From Azoarcus sp. (lineage in GTDB: Bacteria > Pseudomonadota > Gammaproteobacteria > Burkholderiales > Rhodocyclaceae), in the NCBI GenBank assembly GCA_020725025.1, contig DYFV01000060.1, positions 1 through 33,460 of the forward strand: a stretch of DNA of 33,460 bases, given 5' to 3'. The position numbers and the translations under genes are program-made. Each line of letters begins with the position of its first letter. Position 1 is the first letter of the stretch. The notes beneath the pieces were generated by a model that worked only from the letters and a program-made list of their open reading frames with translations, searched no databases and was not told where the DNA came from. Shown here in pieces: positions 1-8,407 of this stretch.

Positions 1-1
1 G

Positions 2-1522
2 ATCGGGATGAACCTGAGCCGCTTGTTCACACTGCTGGGGCGCCAGGCCGGCTATACCGGCGTGCTGTCGGTGGGGCGCGTGCAGACGCCGACGCTGAAG
101 CTGGTGGTGGACCGCGACCGCGAGATCGCGCGCTTCGTCTCCGTGCCGTATTGGGCCGTGGACGTGCTGCTATCCCATGCCGGCCAGTCCTTCACCGCGA
201 GCTGGATACCGCCCGAAGGCAGCACGGATGTAGCGGGTCGCTGCCTTCAGCAGCCGGTGGCGCAGCAGGCCGCCGAGCACCTGCGCACGGCCGGCTCCGC
301 CCAGGTGCTGTCGGTAGAAACCGAGCGCGTGCGCGAAGGGCCGCCGCTGCCGTTCGACCTGGGCACGCTGCAGGAGGTGTGCTCCAAGCAGTTGGGCCTC
401 GACGTGCAGGAGACGCTGGACATTGCCCAGGCGCTGTACGAGACGCACAAGGCGACAACGTATCCGCGCTCGGATTCGGGCTACCTGCCCGAGAGCATGC
501 TGGCCGAGGTACCGACCGTACTCGACAGCCTGGTCAAGACCGACCCCAGCCTGCGGCCGCTGATCGAGCGCCTGGATCGCCAACAGCGCTCGCGTGCATG
601 GAACGACGGCAAGGTGTCGGCTCACCACGGCATCATCCCGACGCTGGAACCCGCCAACCTGTCGGCCATGAGCGAGAAGGAGCTGGCCGTCTACCGGCTG
701 ATCCGCGCCCATTACCTCGCGCAGTTCCTTCCACACCATGAGTTCGACCGCACGGTGGCGCAGCTCGCTTGCGGCGGGCAGTCGCTGGTGGCGGTGGGCA
801 AGCAGATCGCCGTGACCGGCTGGCGCCAGGTGCTGGCGACACCGGAGCCGGACGCTGCCGATGGCGAGGAAGCGCAGCGCAGCCAGGTGCTGCCGCCGCT
901 GGCGAGCGGATCGCGCTGCGGGGTCGAGCAGGTCGAGCTGAAGGCGTTGAAAACGCTGCCGCCGAAGCCCTACACCCAGGGCGAACTGGTCAAGGCGATG
1001 AAGGGCGTGGCCAAGCTGGTGGACGACCCGCGTCTGAAGCAGAAGCTGAAGGAGACGACGGGCATCGGCACCGAGGCCACGCGCGCCAGCACGATCAAGG
1101 GCCTGCTCGATCGCGGCTACCTGCTGAAGAAGGGCCGCGCCATCCGCGCGTCGGATGCGGCCTTCACGCTCATCGACGCCGTGCCGGCGGCCATCGCCGA
1201 TCCCGGCATGACCGCCATCTGGGAGCAGGCGCTCGACATGATCGAGGCCGGCCAGATGACGCTGGATACGTTCATCGCCAAGCAATCCGCCTGGGTGGCC
1301 CAGCTCGTGCAGCAGCATCGGGGCGCGACGCTTTCCATCGCGCTGCCGCCGTCGCCGCCCTGCCCGCAGTGCAGCGCGCCGATGCGCCAGCGTACCGGCA
1401 AGAGCGGTGCGTTCTGGTCATGCAGCCGCTACCCGGACTGCAAGGGCGCGCTGCCGGTCGAGTCCTCGACGGGCAAGCGCGGAGCGCCACGCAAGCGGCG
1501 CGCAGTACCCAAGGTGTCCTGA
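2..1522 (+). CDS. topB: DNA topoisomerase III, C-terminal part (5' end cut by the window edge)
   Basis: This is a type IA topoisomerase that relaxes or decatenates DNA by passing single strands through a transient break held by a tyrosyl-DNA link. The reading frame is open to the window edge, and the first internal ATG (8) lies within a conserved block (GMNLSRLFTLLGRQAGY), so the true start is upstream. The active-site tyrosine is in TTYPRSDSGYLP (codon 461-463). The GTEATRAS block follows near 1070-1090. The C terminus has a four-cysteine zinc ribbon (CPQC...CSRYPDC, about 1360-1445). Topoisomerase III genes of this type are standard in ICEs of the ICEclc/PAGI-2 kind, which fits the methyltransferase remnants and small unknown genes further along. 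What is missing is the N-terminal TOPRIM portion. Family assignment is certain; the ICE role is inferred. Confidence 0.95.
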   Translation: MGMNLSRLFTLLGRQAGYTGVLSVGRVQTPTLKLVVDRDREIARFVSVPYWAVDVLLSHAGQSFTASWIPPEGSTDVAGRCLQQPVAQQAAEHLRTAGSAQVLSVETERVREGPPLPFDLGTLQEVCSKQLGLDVQETLDIAQALYETHKATTYPRSDSGYLPESMLAEVPTVLDSLVKTDPSLRPLIERLDRQQRSRAWNDGKVSAHHGIIPTLEPANLSAMSEKELAVYRLIRAHYLAQFLPHHEFDRTVAQLACGGQSLVAVGKQIAVTGWRQVLATPEPDAADGEEAQRSQVLPPLASGSRCGVEQVELKALKTLPPKPYTQGELVKAMKGVAKLVDDPRLKQKLKETTGIGTEATRASTIKGLLDRGYLLKKGRAIRASDAAFTLIDAVPAAIADPGMTAIWEQALDMIEAGQMTLDTFIAKQSAWVAQLVQQHRGATLSIALPPSPPCPQCSAPMRQRTGKSGAFWSCSRYPDCKGALPVESSTGKRGAPRKRRAVPKVS

Positions 1523-1628
1523 CGCCTACACATCCCTCTGCCACGCCGGCCGCTTTCCTGGCGGCGGGGCAAACGTCCCGCGTGTGGCGGGACTCCCCAG
1601 CGCGCGTCTCCTTCTGCAACGGTGTGCG

Positions 1629-1653
1629 CGCCCTGTCACCCCACTACAGGGCG
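1629..1653 (+). terminator. Hairpin downstream of topB
   Basis: CGCCCTGT (1629-1636) and ACAGGGCG (1646-1653) form an 8-bp perfect stem with a 9-base loop, about 105 bases after the topB stop. There is no T-run after it, so intrinsic termination is not shown. It may instead be a processing or leader structure. Confidence 0.3.
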
Positions 1654-1730
1654 ACGGGGCGAGAAGGTCAATGCTCCACGAATCGAGCTTGCCGCCATTC
1701 CACTGATCGGTGTCCTTTCCGTCCATCACG

Positions 1731-1778
1731 AGGGGCCTCCTGATGCCTTGCTGTGACGCGAGTCGTCAGGAGGCCCCT
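1731..1778 (+). promoter_or_regulatory. 13-bp perfect inverted repeat in the methyltransferase leader
   Basis: AGGGGCCTCCTGA (1731-1743) pairs perfectly with TCAGGAGGCCCCT (1766-1778) around a 22-base loop. No T-run follows. The left arm (AGGGG-CCTCC) resembles the hairpins in the leaders at 31529 and 32593, so I read it as a leader element rather than a terminator. Function unknown. Confidence 0.45.
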
Positions 1779-2063
1779 TGGGGTCGATGGTATTCGGTGC
1801 CGGTGCCCGCCGGCGGAACAACGGGCTCCCTTTGTGCGCGGATGTGTGCCGAAGGATGTCGACCCCAGCCACGACACGGGTCGGGTGAGATTGCTGATGC
1901 AGCGAGCGGCTTTGACGACGGCCGGGACTGCCACAGCCCACAGGTGGTTCTCTCTTCTCCGGCTGAAGGCTCAAGGGCCTTCGGCACCCTGGTCCTTGCC
2001 TCGTCCCACGACACGCCGGCTGCCGCGCGGCCACCCCGACATTGCAGACCAAGGAGAACGTGT

Positions 2064-2283
2064 ATGAACGCCACGGCCCCACCGCTCCAGCACTCGAGCG
2101 TCTGCAGCGGCATCGAGGCTGCCAGCCTCGCCTGGCAACCACTCGGCACGGTGCCGGCCTGGTTCTCGGAAATCGATGCCCTCCCCAACGCGGTTCTTGC
2201 GCATCGCCATCCGCAAGTGCCCAACCTGGGCGACATGGACAGGATTGCGCCCCGGGTGCTGAACGGCACCGTCGCGCGGGCCC
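2064..2283 (+). pseudogene. 5' remnant of a C5-cytosine DNA methyltransferase gene, interrupted by the cargo
   Basis: The start is the ATG at 2064, preceded by AAGGAG (2051-2056). The first ~73 codons read as the N terminus of ICE-type C5-cytosine methyltransferases: the SAM-binding motif I region (SVCSGIEAASLAW), then WFSEID, AVLAHRHP and NLGDM. Similarity to the family stops around NGTV (about 2261-2275). The frame then runs on through sequence belonging to the antisense copper-protein region, ending at 2582. The catalytic PCQ motif IV and everything after it are absent here. The matching C-terminal end lies 28 kb away at about 30190-30560, so the gene has been split by the cargo. The 3' boundary given is approximate. 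Confidence 0.8.
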
Positions 2284-2287
2284 CGGC

Positions 2288-2330
2288 ACGGGCAGAGAAG
2301 TGCAACAGCGGTGTCAGCTCCTCTGCCCGT
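2288..2330 (-). terminator. Inverted repeat just downstream of the copper-storage gene
   Basis: ACGGGCAGAG (2288-2297) and CTCTGCCCGT (2321-2330) form a 10-bp perfect stem with a 23-base loop. It lies 14 bases past the stop of the - strand copper-storage gene and close to the break in the methyltransferase gene. There is no U-run, so it is only a possible terminator. It also marks the left edge of recognisable cargo. Confidence 0.45.
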
Positions 2331-2343
2331 AGCGTCGGCGGCG

Positions 2344-2679
2344 TTACTGGCCGTTACTCATATGCCGGCACTCCTCTGCGCAGCGACGGCATGCCTGGGC
2401 GCATTCCTGGCAGTGCGCATACTGATGCTTGGCGCACTCTTCGCCGCAAGCCTGGCAGACGTCGGCGCACAGTGCGCACAGCTGATTGGCGAACTCGCTG
2501 CCGCGCGCCATGTAGCCGGCCGCCATGCGACGGATCGCGGCGCAATCGATGTCGAGCGCGATGCAGCGGGCCATGGGCTTGATATCACTTTCGCCGAGGC
2601 AGGCGGTGGCGCAATGGTCGCAGGCGTCTGCGCAGGAATTACACGCTTCGATGCACGATCGGTACTGTTGGTGAGCCAT
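2344..2679 (-). CDS. Cys-rich four-helix-bundle copper-storage protein (Csp3-like)
   Basis: This 111-aa protein has 18 cysteines, mostly in CxxxC and CxxC spacings (for example CIEACNSCADAC near the N terminus and CQECAQACRRCAEEC near the C terminus). That pattern is typical of the four-helix-bundle copper-binding family and of cytosolic Csp3 proteins, which store many Cu(I) ions on Cys residues inside the bundle. There is no signal peptide, so a cytosolic location is expected. The start is the ATG at 2677-2679, with GAGG upstream on the - strand. A longer upstream frame exists but has no such signal and overlaps the region in front of the GH15 gene. It is the leftmost cargo gene and is divergent from the rest. 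Copper storage is inferred from the family. Confidence 0.9.
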   Translation of the reverse strand: MAHQQYRSCIEACNSCADACDHCATACLGESDIKPMARCIALDIDCAAIRRMAAGYMARGSEFANQLCALCADVCQACGEECAKHQYAHCQECAQACRRCAEECRHMSNGQ

Positions 2680-3042
2680 GGAAACACCTCGTGAATGATG
2701 GTCGGCGCCAAACCGGCGGGGTTGGTTGAGCGATAGGGCGGCTGGGGCGCCCCCAAAGCAAACGGCGCTCCCGTCCGGCGTCGATTCACATGCCCGTCCA
2801 CCGCAGCGCTTTGGCCGGCGAGGGCCAGTGCGAGTGCGATCGCGGGCACCCCCGCCACTAGGCAGTAGCTCGGGCCCCAGCTGTTTTCCTGGTTGGACCG
2901 CGCCCGCTGCCCTACAGGGGCGGTCGCGCGACGACAGGCGAGTGACCACCGGTGGGCACCGAATTTGCAGTCCAGTCCCGCGCTTTGCCCGTGGGCTTGC
3001 GCCCTGTCGCAACCGCCCAAGGGCCTTCAGCGAGGCTTCTAC
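2680..3042. other. 363-base divergent intergenic region between the copper-storage and GH15 genes
   Basis: This stretch separates two divergent genes and must hold both promoters, but I cannot point to a convincing -35/-10 pair or a copper-regulator operator. On the - strand a short hydrophobic stretch (about 2790-2890) could be read as a membrane segment. It has no good start signal and no recognised family, so I do not call a gene. Confidence 0.4.
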
Positions 3043-4875
3043 ATGACAGGCCACCAGACCTACCGACCGATCGCGGACTACGCGCTCATCGGCAACACCC
3101 ATTCGGCGGCGCTGATCGCCACCGATGGCTCCATCGACTGGTGCTGCCTGCCCCATTTCGACAGCGGGGCCGTGTTCTGCCGCCTGCTCGATGCAGACTG
3201 CGGCGGCTTCTTTCGGGTCGGCCCGACCAAGGGGCAGTGCGTGTCGCGCCGCTACCTGGACGGCACCGCGGTCCTCGAGACCGACTTCTCCGCGGCCGGC
3301 GGCAGCGCGCGGATCACCGATGCCATGCACAGCGCACGCATTGCGCACAGCCGGCTGGGGATCGATGATCCTCATTGCCACCGGTTGCTGCGCCGCATCG
3401 AGGGGCTGGGCGGGGAGATCGAGATCGAGCTCGTCTTCCGGCCGACCTTCGATTTCGCGCGGTCGCCGGCGCGCCTCGCGCCCATCCCCGACGGCGTGCT
3501 CGCCACTGCGGGCGGAGAGCGCCTTGCGCTTCGGGTGCCTTCCTCGACTCGGCTCGTGCTCGCCGCCGACGCCGCCTCGGCCCGCCTGCACGTGCGCTCG
3601 GGCGAGCGCCTCTGGATCGTGGCCTCGCACGCTGGCGCGCAGAGCGGCGAGGACGCGCTCGAGGTGGGAGATCCCGAGCGGCTGCTCGTCGAGACCTGCC
3701 GCCACTGGCGCGAATGGGACGGCATCTTGGCTTACGACGGGCCATGGGCGGCCCAGGTGGCGCTGTCCGCACGCATCCTCAAAATGCTGACCTTCGGACC
3801 GACCGGCGCGCTGGTGGCCGCGCCGACCAGCTCGCTCCCCGAAGAAGTGGGCGGCGTGTGCAACTGGGATTACCGCTTCTGCTGGCTACGCGATGCCGCA
3901 CTCGTGCTCCATGCGCTGATGGCGATCGGCTACCACGAGGCGGCGATGGATTTCTTCGTCTGGCTCGAAAATCTGTGCGAGGGCGAGTGCGGCGAACTGC
4001 AGATCATGTATCGCCTCGATGGTGGCCGCGAACTGCCGGAGCATGAGTTGTGCCATCTCGCGGGCTATCGCGATTCGGCGCCGGTCAGGGTGGGCAATGC
4101 CGCCGGCGCACAGACCCAGCTGGACGTATATGGGCACGTGCTCGACGCTGCCCTCGTATGCATCGAAGGCATGGCGCCGCCCATCCGTCCGGGGCTGCTG
4201 CGCGTGCTGGCATACCTGGCCGACCAGGCCGCCACGCGTTGGCGCGAGCCCGACCATGGCCTGTGGGAGGCGCGTTGCGCCCCGCGTCATTTCCTGTCGT
4301 CGAAGCTCCTGTGCTGGGTGGCACTCGACCGCGCCGTGCGTCTTGCCACCGCGGGCAAGCTGGCCGGCAACATCGGGCGCTGGCGCGGCGAGCGCGACGC
4401 GGTGCGGCGGGCGATCCTGGATCACGGCTACGACCGCAGCGCACGCGCCTTCACGCAGACGCTCGGTGCGCCCGGACTCGATGCCAGTGCGCTCCTGATG
4501 CCACTGGTCGGTTTCCTGCCGGCCACCGACGAGCGCGTTCGTTCTACCGTCGAGCGCATTCGCGAGCAGCTCACGGCGAACGGCCTGGTCTATCGCTACC
4601 GCGGCGGCGACGGCGTGGCCGGAGGCGAAGCCACGTTCGCGATGTGCACCTGCTGGCTGGCCGACAACCTCGCGCTGCAGGGCCGTATCGACGAGGCGGC
4701 GGCTGCGGTGGAGCGTGTGACGTCCTTCGCCAGCGACCTCGGCCTGCTGTCGGAACAGATCGACCCCGTGAGCGGCGAACTGCTCGGCAACTACCCGCAG
4801 GGTTTCACGCACTTGGCATTGATCCGGTCGGCGCTGACGCTGGGCCGGGCGCAGCGGGGCGAGGCGGCGAGATGA
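3043..4875 (+). CDS. Glycoside hydrolase family 15 protein (glucoamylase/trehalase-like)
   Basis: This 610-aa predicted cytosolic (alpha/alpha)6-barrel hydrolase acts on alpha-glucosides such as dextrins or trehalose; the substrate is not determined from sequence. It starts at ATG 3043 with GAGG 8 bases upstream, and the protein opens with the family hallmark YRPIADYALIGN followed by GSIDWCCLPHFDS. The barrel shows NWDYRFCWLRDA, the general-acid region HGLWEAR followed by PRHFLSSKLLCWVALDRA, and the C-terminal general-base block SEQIDPVSGELLGNYPQGF. Length is normal for bacterial members (about 600 aa). Its TGA overlaps the ATG of the next gene (ATGA), implying translational coupling. A sugar hydrolase in a copper island is unexpected; a role in trehalose or glycogen stress metabolism is only a guess. 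Confidence 0.93.
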   Translation: MTGHQTYRPIADYALIGNTHSAALIATDGSIDWCCLPHFDSGAVFCRLLDADCGGFFRVGPTKGQCVSRRYLDGTAVLETDFSAAGGSARITDAMHSARIAHSRLGIDDPHCHRLLRRIEGLGGEIEIELVFRPTFDFARSPARLAPIPDGVLATAGGERLALRVPSSTRLVLAADAASARLHVRSGERLWIVASHAGAQSGEDALEVGDPERLLVETCRHWREWDGILAYDGPWAAQVALSARILKMLTFGPTGALVAAPTSSLPEEVGGVCNWDYRFCWLRDAALVLHALMAIGYHEAAMDFFVWLENLCEGECGELQIMYRLDGGRELPEHELCHLAGYRDSAPVRVGNAAGAQTQLDVYGHVLDAALVCIEGMAPPIRPGLLRVLAYLADQAATRWREPDHGLWEARCAPRHFLSSKLLCWVALDRAVRLATAGKLAGNIGRWRGERDAVRRAILDHGYDRSARAFTQTLGAPGLDASALLMPLVGFLPATDERVRSTVERIREQLTANGLVYRYRGGDGVAGGEATFAMCTCWLADNLALQGRIDEAAAAVERVTSFASDLGLLSEQIDPVSGELLGNYPQGFTHLALIRSALTLGRAQRGEAAR

Positions 4876-5858
4876 GCAGCCGTCGGCCCGAAATTGTCGT
4901 CGTAAGCGGCGGCTCCGCCGGCATCGGGCGTGCCACCGCGCTCGCCTTTGCCAGGCGCGGCGACTGGGTGGCCATCCTGGCGCGCGATCCCGCGCGAGTG
5001 GCGGCGGCTTGTGCCGAACTGCGGGCGGCGGGCGCCACCGCGCTCGGCATCCCGGTCGACATGGCGGACGCGGAGGCCGTCGAGCGGGCGGCCGAGCGCA
5101 TCGAGCGCGAGCTCGGTCAGATCCGGGTATGGCTGAACAACATGATGACGACCGTCTATGCTCCGGTGCACGAGATGAGCGCCGCCGAGTTCAGGCGGGT
5201 CACCGAGGTCACCTACCTTGGCGCCGTGCATGGCACTCTCGCCGCGCTCCGACGCATGCGCCCCCGTAACACGGGCTGCATCGTGCAGGGCGGCTCCGCC
5301 CTCGCCTATCGCTCGATTCCGTTGCAGTCCGCCTACTGCGCGGCCAAGGCGGCGCTGCGCGGCTTCACCGATGCCTTGCGCTGCGAGCTGATCCACGACG
5401 GCTCCAAGGTCCGCGTGACCATGGTCCAGCTGTCGGCATTCAACACCCCTCAGTTCGACTGGGCGCGCAACAAGCTGCCGCACCGTGCGCAACCGGTGCC
5501 GCCGATCTTCCAACCGGAGGTCGCCGCCGCCGCGATCGTCTGGGCGGCGACCCACCGCCGGCGAGAGCTCTGGGTGGGCTGGCCGGCGGTGAAATCGATC
5601 CTGTCGAGCCGGGTCCTCCCCGGCCTCGGCGACCGGCTGGCCGCGCGCCGCGCCTACGACGGGCAGCAGACTGCGGAACCGCTGCCGGCGGGCCAGCCGG
5701 ACAATCTCTTCGCGCCCGTGGCCGGACCGTTCGGTTCGCACGGCCGCTTCGACGAGCGCGCCCGCGCGGGCAGCGTGCAGTGGTGGTTGTCGCGCCACCG
5801 CGTCCCCATCACGGCGGCCGCTGCGGTGTCGCTCGCAATCGTGGTCTGGGCGCTCTGA
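4872..5858 (+). CDS. Short-chain dehydrogenase/reductase with C-terminal membrane anchor
   Basis: This 328-aa NAD(P)-dependent oxidoreductase of the classical SDR family has the cofactor loop SGGSAGIGRATA near residues 12-23, the NNMM variant of the NAG motif, a serine in the QGGSALAY block and the catalytic YCAAK. The SDR domain covers about residues 1-260. After that comes a proline/arginine-rich stretch and a C-terminal hydrophobic helix (ITAAAAVSLAIVVWAL), which suggests a membrane tether. The ATG overlaps the stop of the GH15 gene, so the two are co-translated. Similar SDRs are often found beside GH15 hydrolases. The substrate cannot be read from the sequence. Confidence 0.92.
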   Translation: MSSRRPEIVVVSGGSAGIGRATALAFARRGDWVAILARDPARVAAACAELRAAGATALGIPVDMADAEAVERAAERIERELGQIRVWLNNMMTTVYAPVHEMSAAEFRRVTEVTYLGAVHGTLAALRRMRPRNTGCIVQGGSALAYRSIPLQSAYCAAKAALRGFTDALRCELIHDGSKVRVTMVQLSAFNTPQFDWARNKLPHRAQPVPPIFQPEVAAAAIVWAATHRRRELWVGWPAVKSILSSRVLPGLGDRLAARRAYDGQQTAEPLPAGQPDNLFAPVAGPFGSHGRFDERARAGSVQWWLSRHRVPITAAAAVSLAIVVWAL

Positions 5859-5874
5859 ACGCCGAGGAGGGGAT

Positions 5875-8394
5875 GTGGAAGGCAAGGAGATCGTACTCGC
5901 TACCGGCAGCAACGGTTTCATCGGCCGCAAGCTGGTGGCACGGCTCGCCGAGCGCTACCAGGTTGTCGCCCTCGACCGCGGCCGCCCGCCGGATCCGCCT
6001 CCCGGGGCCGACGCGGTGGAACTGGATCTCACGTCGGACGAAAGCGTCCGCCTTGCCCTGCAACGGGTGCGCAACCGGTACGGTGCCCGCATCGCATCCG
6101 TGATCCATCTCGCCGCCTACTTCAACCTCGAAGGCGAGCCCCACCCCGACTACGAGCGGGTCACCGTACGCGGCACGGAGCGGCTGCTGCGCGCGCTGCA
6201 GTCGTTCGACGTGGAGCAGTTCGTCTTTGCCAGCACGATGCTGGTCCATGCCCCCACCAAACCCGGCGAGCGCATCGACGAGGACTGGCCGCTCGACCCG
6301 AAGCTGCCCTACCGGGCCTCCAAGATCCGCACCGAGCGGCTCATCCGCGAGCAGCGGGGCAAGATCCCGGCGGTGTTCGTGCGGCCGGCCGGCGTGTACG
6401 ACGACGAGGGCCATGCGGCATTCCTCGCCCACCAGATCGCGCGCATCCATGAGCGCAAGGCGAACAGCCGGGTGTATCCCGGCAGCCTCGACCGCGGGCA
6501 ACCCTTCCTTCACATCGACGACCTCGTCGACGCGCTGCTCGCCATCGTCGAGCGGCGCCACGCCCTGCCGCCGGAGCTGCCGCTGCTGCTCGCCGAGGAA
6601 CGCACCCCGACCTTCGGCGAGTTGCAGCACGCAATCGGCTGCCTCGTCCACGGCGAAGACTGGAAGACGACCGAGATCCCGGCCGGTATCGCCCGCCTCG
6701 GCGTCGTGCTCGAGGACAAGGTGCTCGACGAGGACCCGTTCATTCGTCCCTGGATGGTCGACATCGCCAGCGACCACTACGAGGTCGACATCTCGCGTGC
6801 GAAGCGCCTGCTCGGCTGGCAGCCCAAGCGCTCGCTGATGGAGACCCTGCCCCGGATCGTCGCCGCGCTCAAGGCCGATCCGCCGGCCTGGTACCGCAGC
6901 AACAAGCTCAACCCGGCGGTGGTGGCCGACCGGGCGCCGGCGGTGCGCGGCGAGCATGGCCAGGAACACGGTCAGATGGCGGGCATGGACGCGCACATGC
7001 GCGAGATGCACTTCGGCATGCTGTGGGTCCATTACGTGAACATCCTGCTCGGCGCCTGGCTGCTGGCGAGTCCGCTGGCCTTCGGCGTCTTCGATCCGCA
7101 GCCGTTCAGCGATGCGGTCATGCGCGTCACCGTCGAGCGCGAGCTCGCCGATCCCATGAGCCGGCTCGCCTGGCTGGGCTGGAGCGACATGGCGAGCGGC
7201 GCCCTGGTGATGCTGTTCGGCCTGCTGTCGCTGTCGCCGCGCTTCGCCTGGGCGCAGTGGACCAACGCCACAGTCGGCGTCTGGCTGCTGTTCGCGCCGC
7301 TCATCTTCTGGTCGCCGAGTGCTGCCGTGTACAACAACGACACCCTCGTCGGCGCGCTGGTCATCGCCTTCGCCATCCTGGTGCCGATGATGCCCGGGAT
7401 GAGCCACGCCTCGATGATGGACCAATCCGATCTGCCGGTGGGCTGGACCTACTCGCCGTCGACCTACCTGCAGCGCCTGCCCATCGTCGCCCTCGGCTTC
7501 GTGGGCTTCGTCATCGCCCGTCAGCTCACCGCCTATCAGCTCGGCCACGTCGACGGCGTGTGGGAGCCGTTCTTCGCCGGCGAGGCGGGCCGCAACGGCA
7601 CCGAGACGATCATCACCTCGGACGTCTCCAAGGCATGGCCGATCGCCGACGCCGGCCTCGGCGCCGTGAGCTACGTGTTCGAGGTGCTGATGGGGGTGAT
7701 GGGCGACCGCCGGCGCTGGCGCACCATGCCCTGGATGGTGCTCGCCTTCGGCATCGTGGTGGTGCCGCTCGGCGTGGTCAGCATCTACTTCATCATCATC
7801 CAGCCGATCGTGATCGGCACCTGGTGCACGCTGTGCCTGATGGCGGCGTTCGCGATGCTGGTGATGATTCCGTACACCCTCGACGAGCTCGTCGCGATGG
7901 GCCAGTTCCTGGTGCAGAGCCACCGCCGCGGCGAGCCCTTGTGGCGCACCTTCTTTACCGGCGGCGCGTCGCCGGGCAGCGGCCGCGACGCGCAGCCGGG
8001 CTTCGATGCCCCGCTCCCGCAGGCGGCGGCCTCGGCGCTGCGCGGCGTCAACCTCCCCTGGACCCTCGCGGCGAGCGCCGTGCTCGGCGCGACGCTGATG
8101 TTCACCCGCCTCACCTTCGGCACCGAACCGCCCATGGCCCATAGCGACCACCTGGTCGGCGCGCTGATCCTCACCGTCGCCGTCATGGCGATGGCCGAAG
8201 TGGGGCGGCTGCTGCGCTTCATCAACGTCGGCCTCGGCCTGTGGCTGGTGGTGGCGCCGTGGGTTCTCGACGGCGCCTCCCCCATCGCATCCATCGCCGG
8301 CGTCTTCATCGGCATCGCCGTGATCGTGCTCAGCCTGCCGCGTGGGAAGCGCAGCGCCGAGCACTACGGCAGTTGGGACCGGTGGGTGCTTTGA
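5875..8394 (+). CDS. Fusion of NAD-dependent epimerase, SPW-repeat membrane domains and a VKOR-like domain
   Basis: This 839-aa multi-domain protein starts at GTG 5875, supported by a strong ribosome binding site (GAGGAGGGG). Residues 1 to about 340 form an extended-SDR (NAD-epimerase) domain with the TGSNGFIGRKL nucleotide loop. A His/Met-rich linker leads to a membrane part from about 380: an SPW-type segment (NILLGAWLLASPLAFG), a vitamin K epoxide reductase-like four-helix region (about 530-690) with a CTLC redox pair at Cys651/Cys654, and a second SPW-type segment near the C terminus (GLGLWLVVAPWVLDG). The periplasmic-loop cysteines usual in VKOR are missing: the loop after the first VKOR helix has no Cys. 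Sixteen bases separate it from the SDR gene, so it closes that operon. The domain calls are firm; the joint function is unknown. Confidence 0.85.
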   Translation: MEGKEIVLATGSNGFIGRKLVARLAERYQVVALDRGRPPDPPPGADAVELDLTSDESVRLALQRVRNRYGARIASVIHLAAYFNLEGEPHPDYERVTVRGTERLLRALQSFDVEQFVFASTMLVHAPTKPGERIDEDWPLDPKLPYRASKIRTERLIREQRGKIPAVFVRPAGVYDDEGHAAFLAHQIARIHERKANSRVYPGSLDRGQPFLHIDDLVDALLAIVERRHALPPELPLLLAEERTPTFGELQHAIGCLVHGEDWKTTEIPAGIARLGVVLEDKVLDEDPFIRPWMVDIASDHYEVDISRAKRLLGWQPKRSLMETLPRIVAALKADPPAWYRSNKLNPAVVADRAPAVRGEHGQEHGQMAGMDAHMREMHFGMLWVHYVNILLGAWLLASPLAFGVFDPQPFSDAVMRVTVERELADPMSRLAWLGWSDMASGALVMLFGLLSLSPRFAWAQWTNATVGVWLLFAPLIFWSPSAAVYNNDTLVGALVIAFAILVPMMPGMSHASMMDQSDLPVGWTYSPSTYLQRLPIVALGFVGFVIARQLTAYQLGHVDGVWEPFFAGEAGRNGTETIITSDVSKAWPIADAGLGAVSYVFEVLMGVMGDRRRWRTMPWMVLAFGIVVVPLGVVSIYFIIIQPIVIGTWCTLCLMAAFAMLVMIPYTLDELVAMGQFLVQSHRRGEPLWRTFFTGGASPGSGRDAQPGFDAPLPQAAASALRGVNLPWTLAASAVLGATLMFTRLTFGTEPPMAHSDHLVGALILTVAVMAMAEVGRLLRFINVGLGLWLVVAPWVLDGASPIASIAGVFIGIAVIVLSLPRGKRSAEHYGSWDRWVL

Positions 8395-8407
8395 GCGTTT
8401 GTGGCGA

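Larger units (their letters stand above)
1523..2063 (+). other. 541-base non-coding leader between topB and the methyltransferase remnant
   Basis: I see no convincing gene here; the open frames in this stretch have no family signature and overlap on both strands. It holds several inverted repeats: an 8-bp stem at 1629-1653, a 13-bp perfect stem at 1731-1778, and an imperfect stem near 1963-1985. It ends with a clear ribosome binding site (AAGGAG, 2051-2056) ahead of the ATG at 2064. It looks like an mRNA leader, resembling those in front of the backbone genes at the right side of the window. Confidence 0.5.

Noticed and set aside
170..1318. A 382-codon - strand frame opposite topB
   Set aside because: The + strand encodes clear topoisomerase III motifs; the antisense product is Leu/Arg/Gln-rich with no family signature.
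2726..2960. Short hydrophobic - strand frame between the copper-storage and GH15 genes
   Set aside because: No start signal, no recognised family, and it merges into the copper-storage region in another frame.
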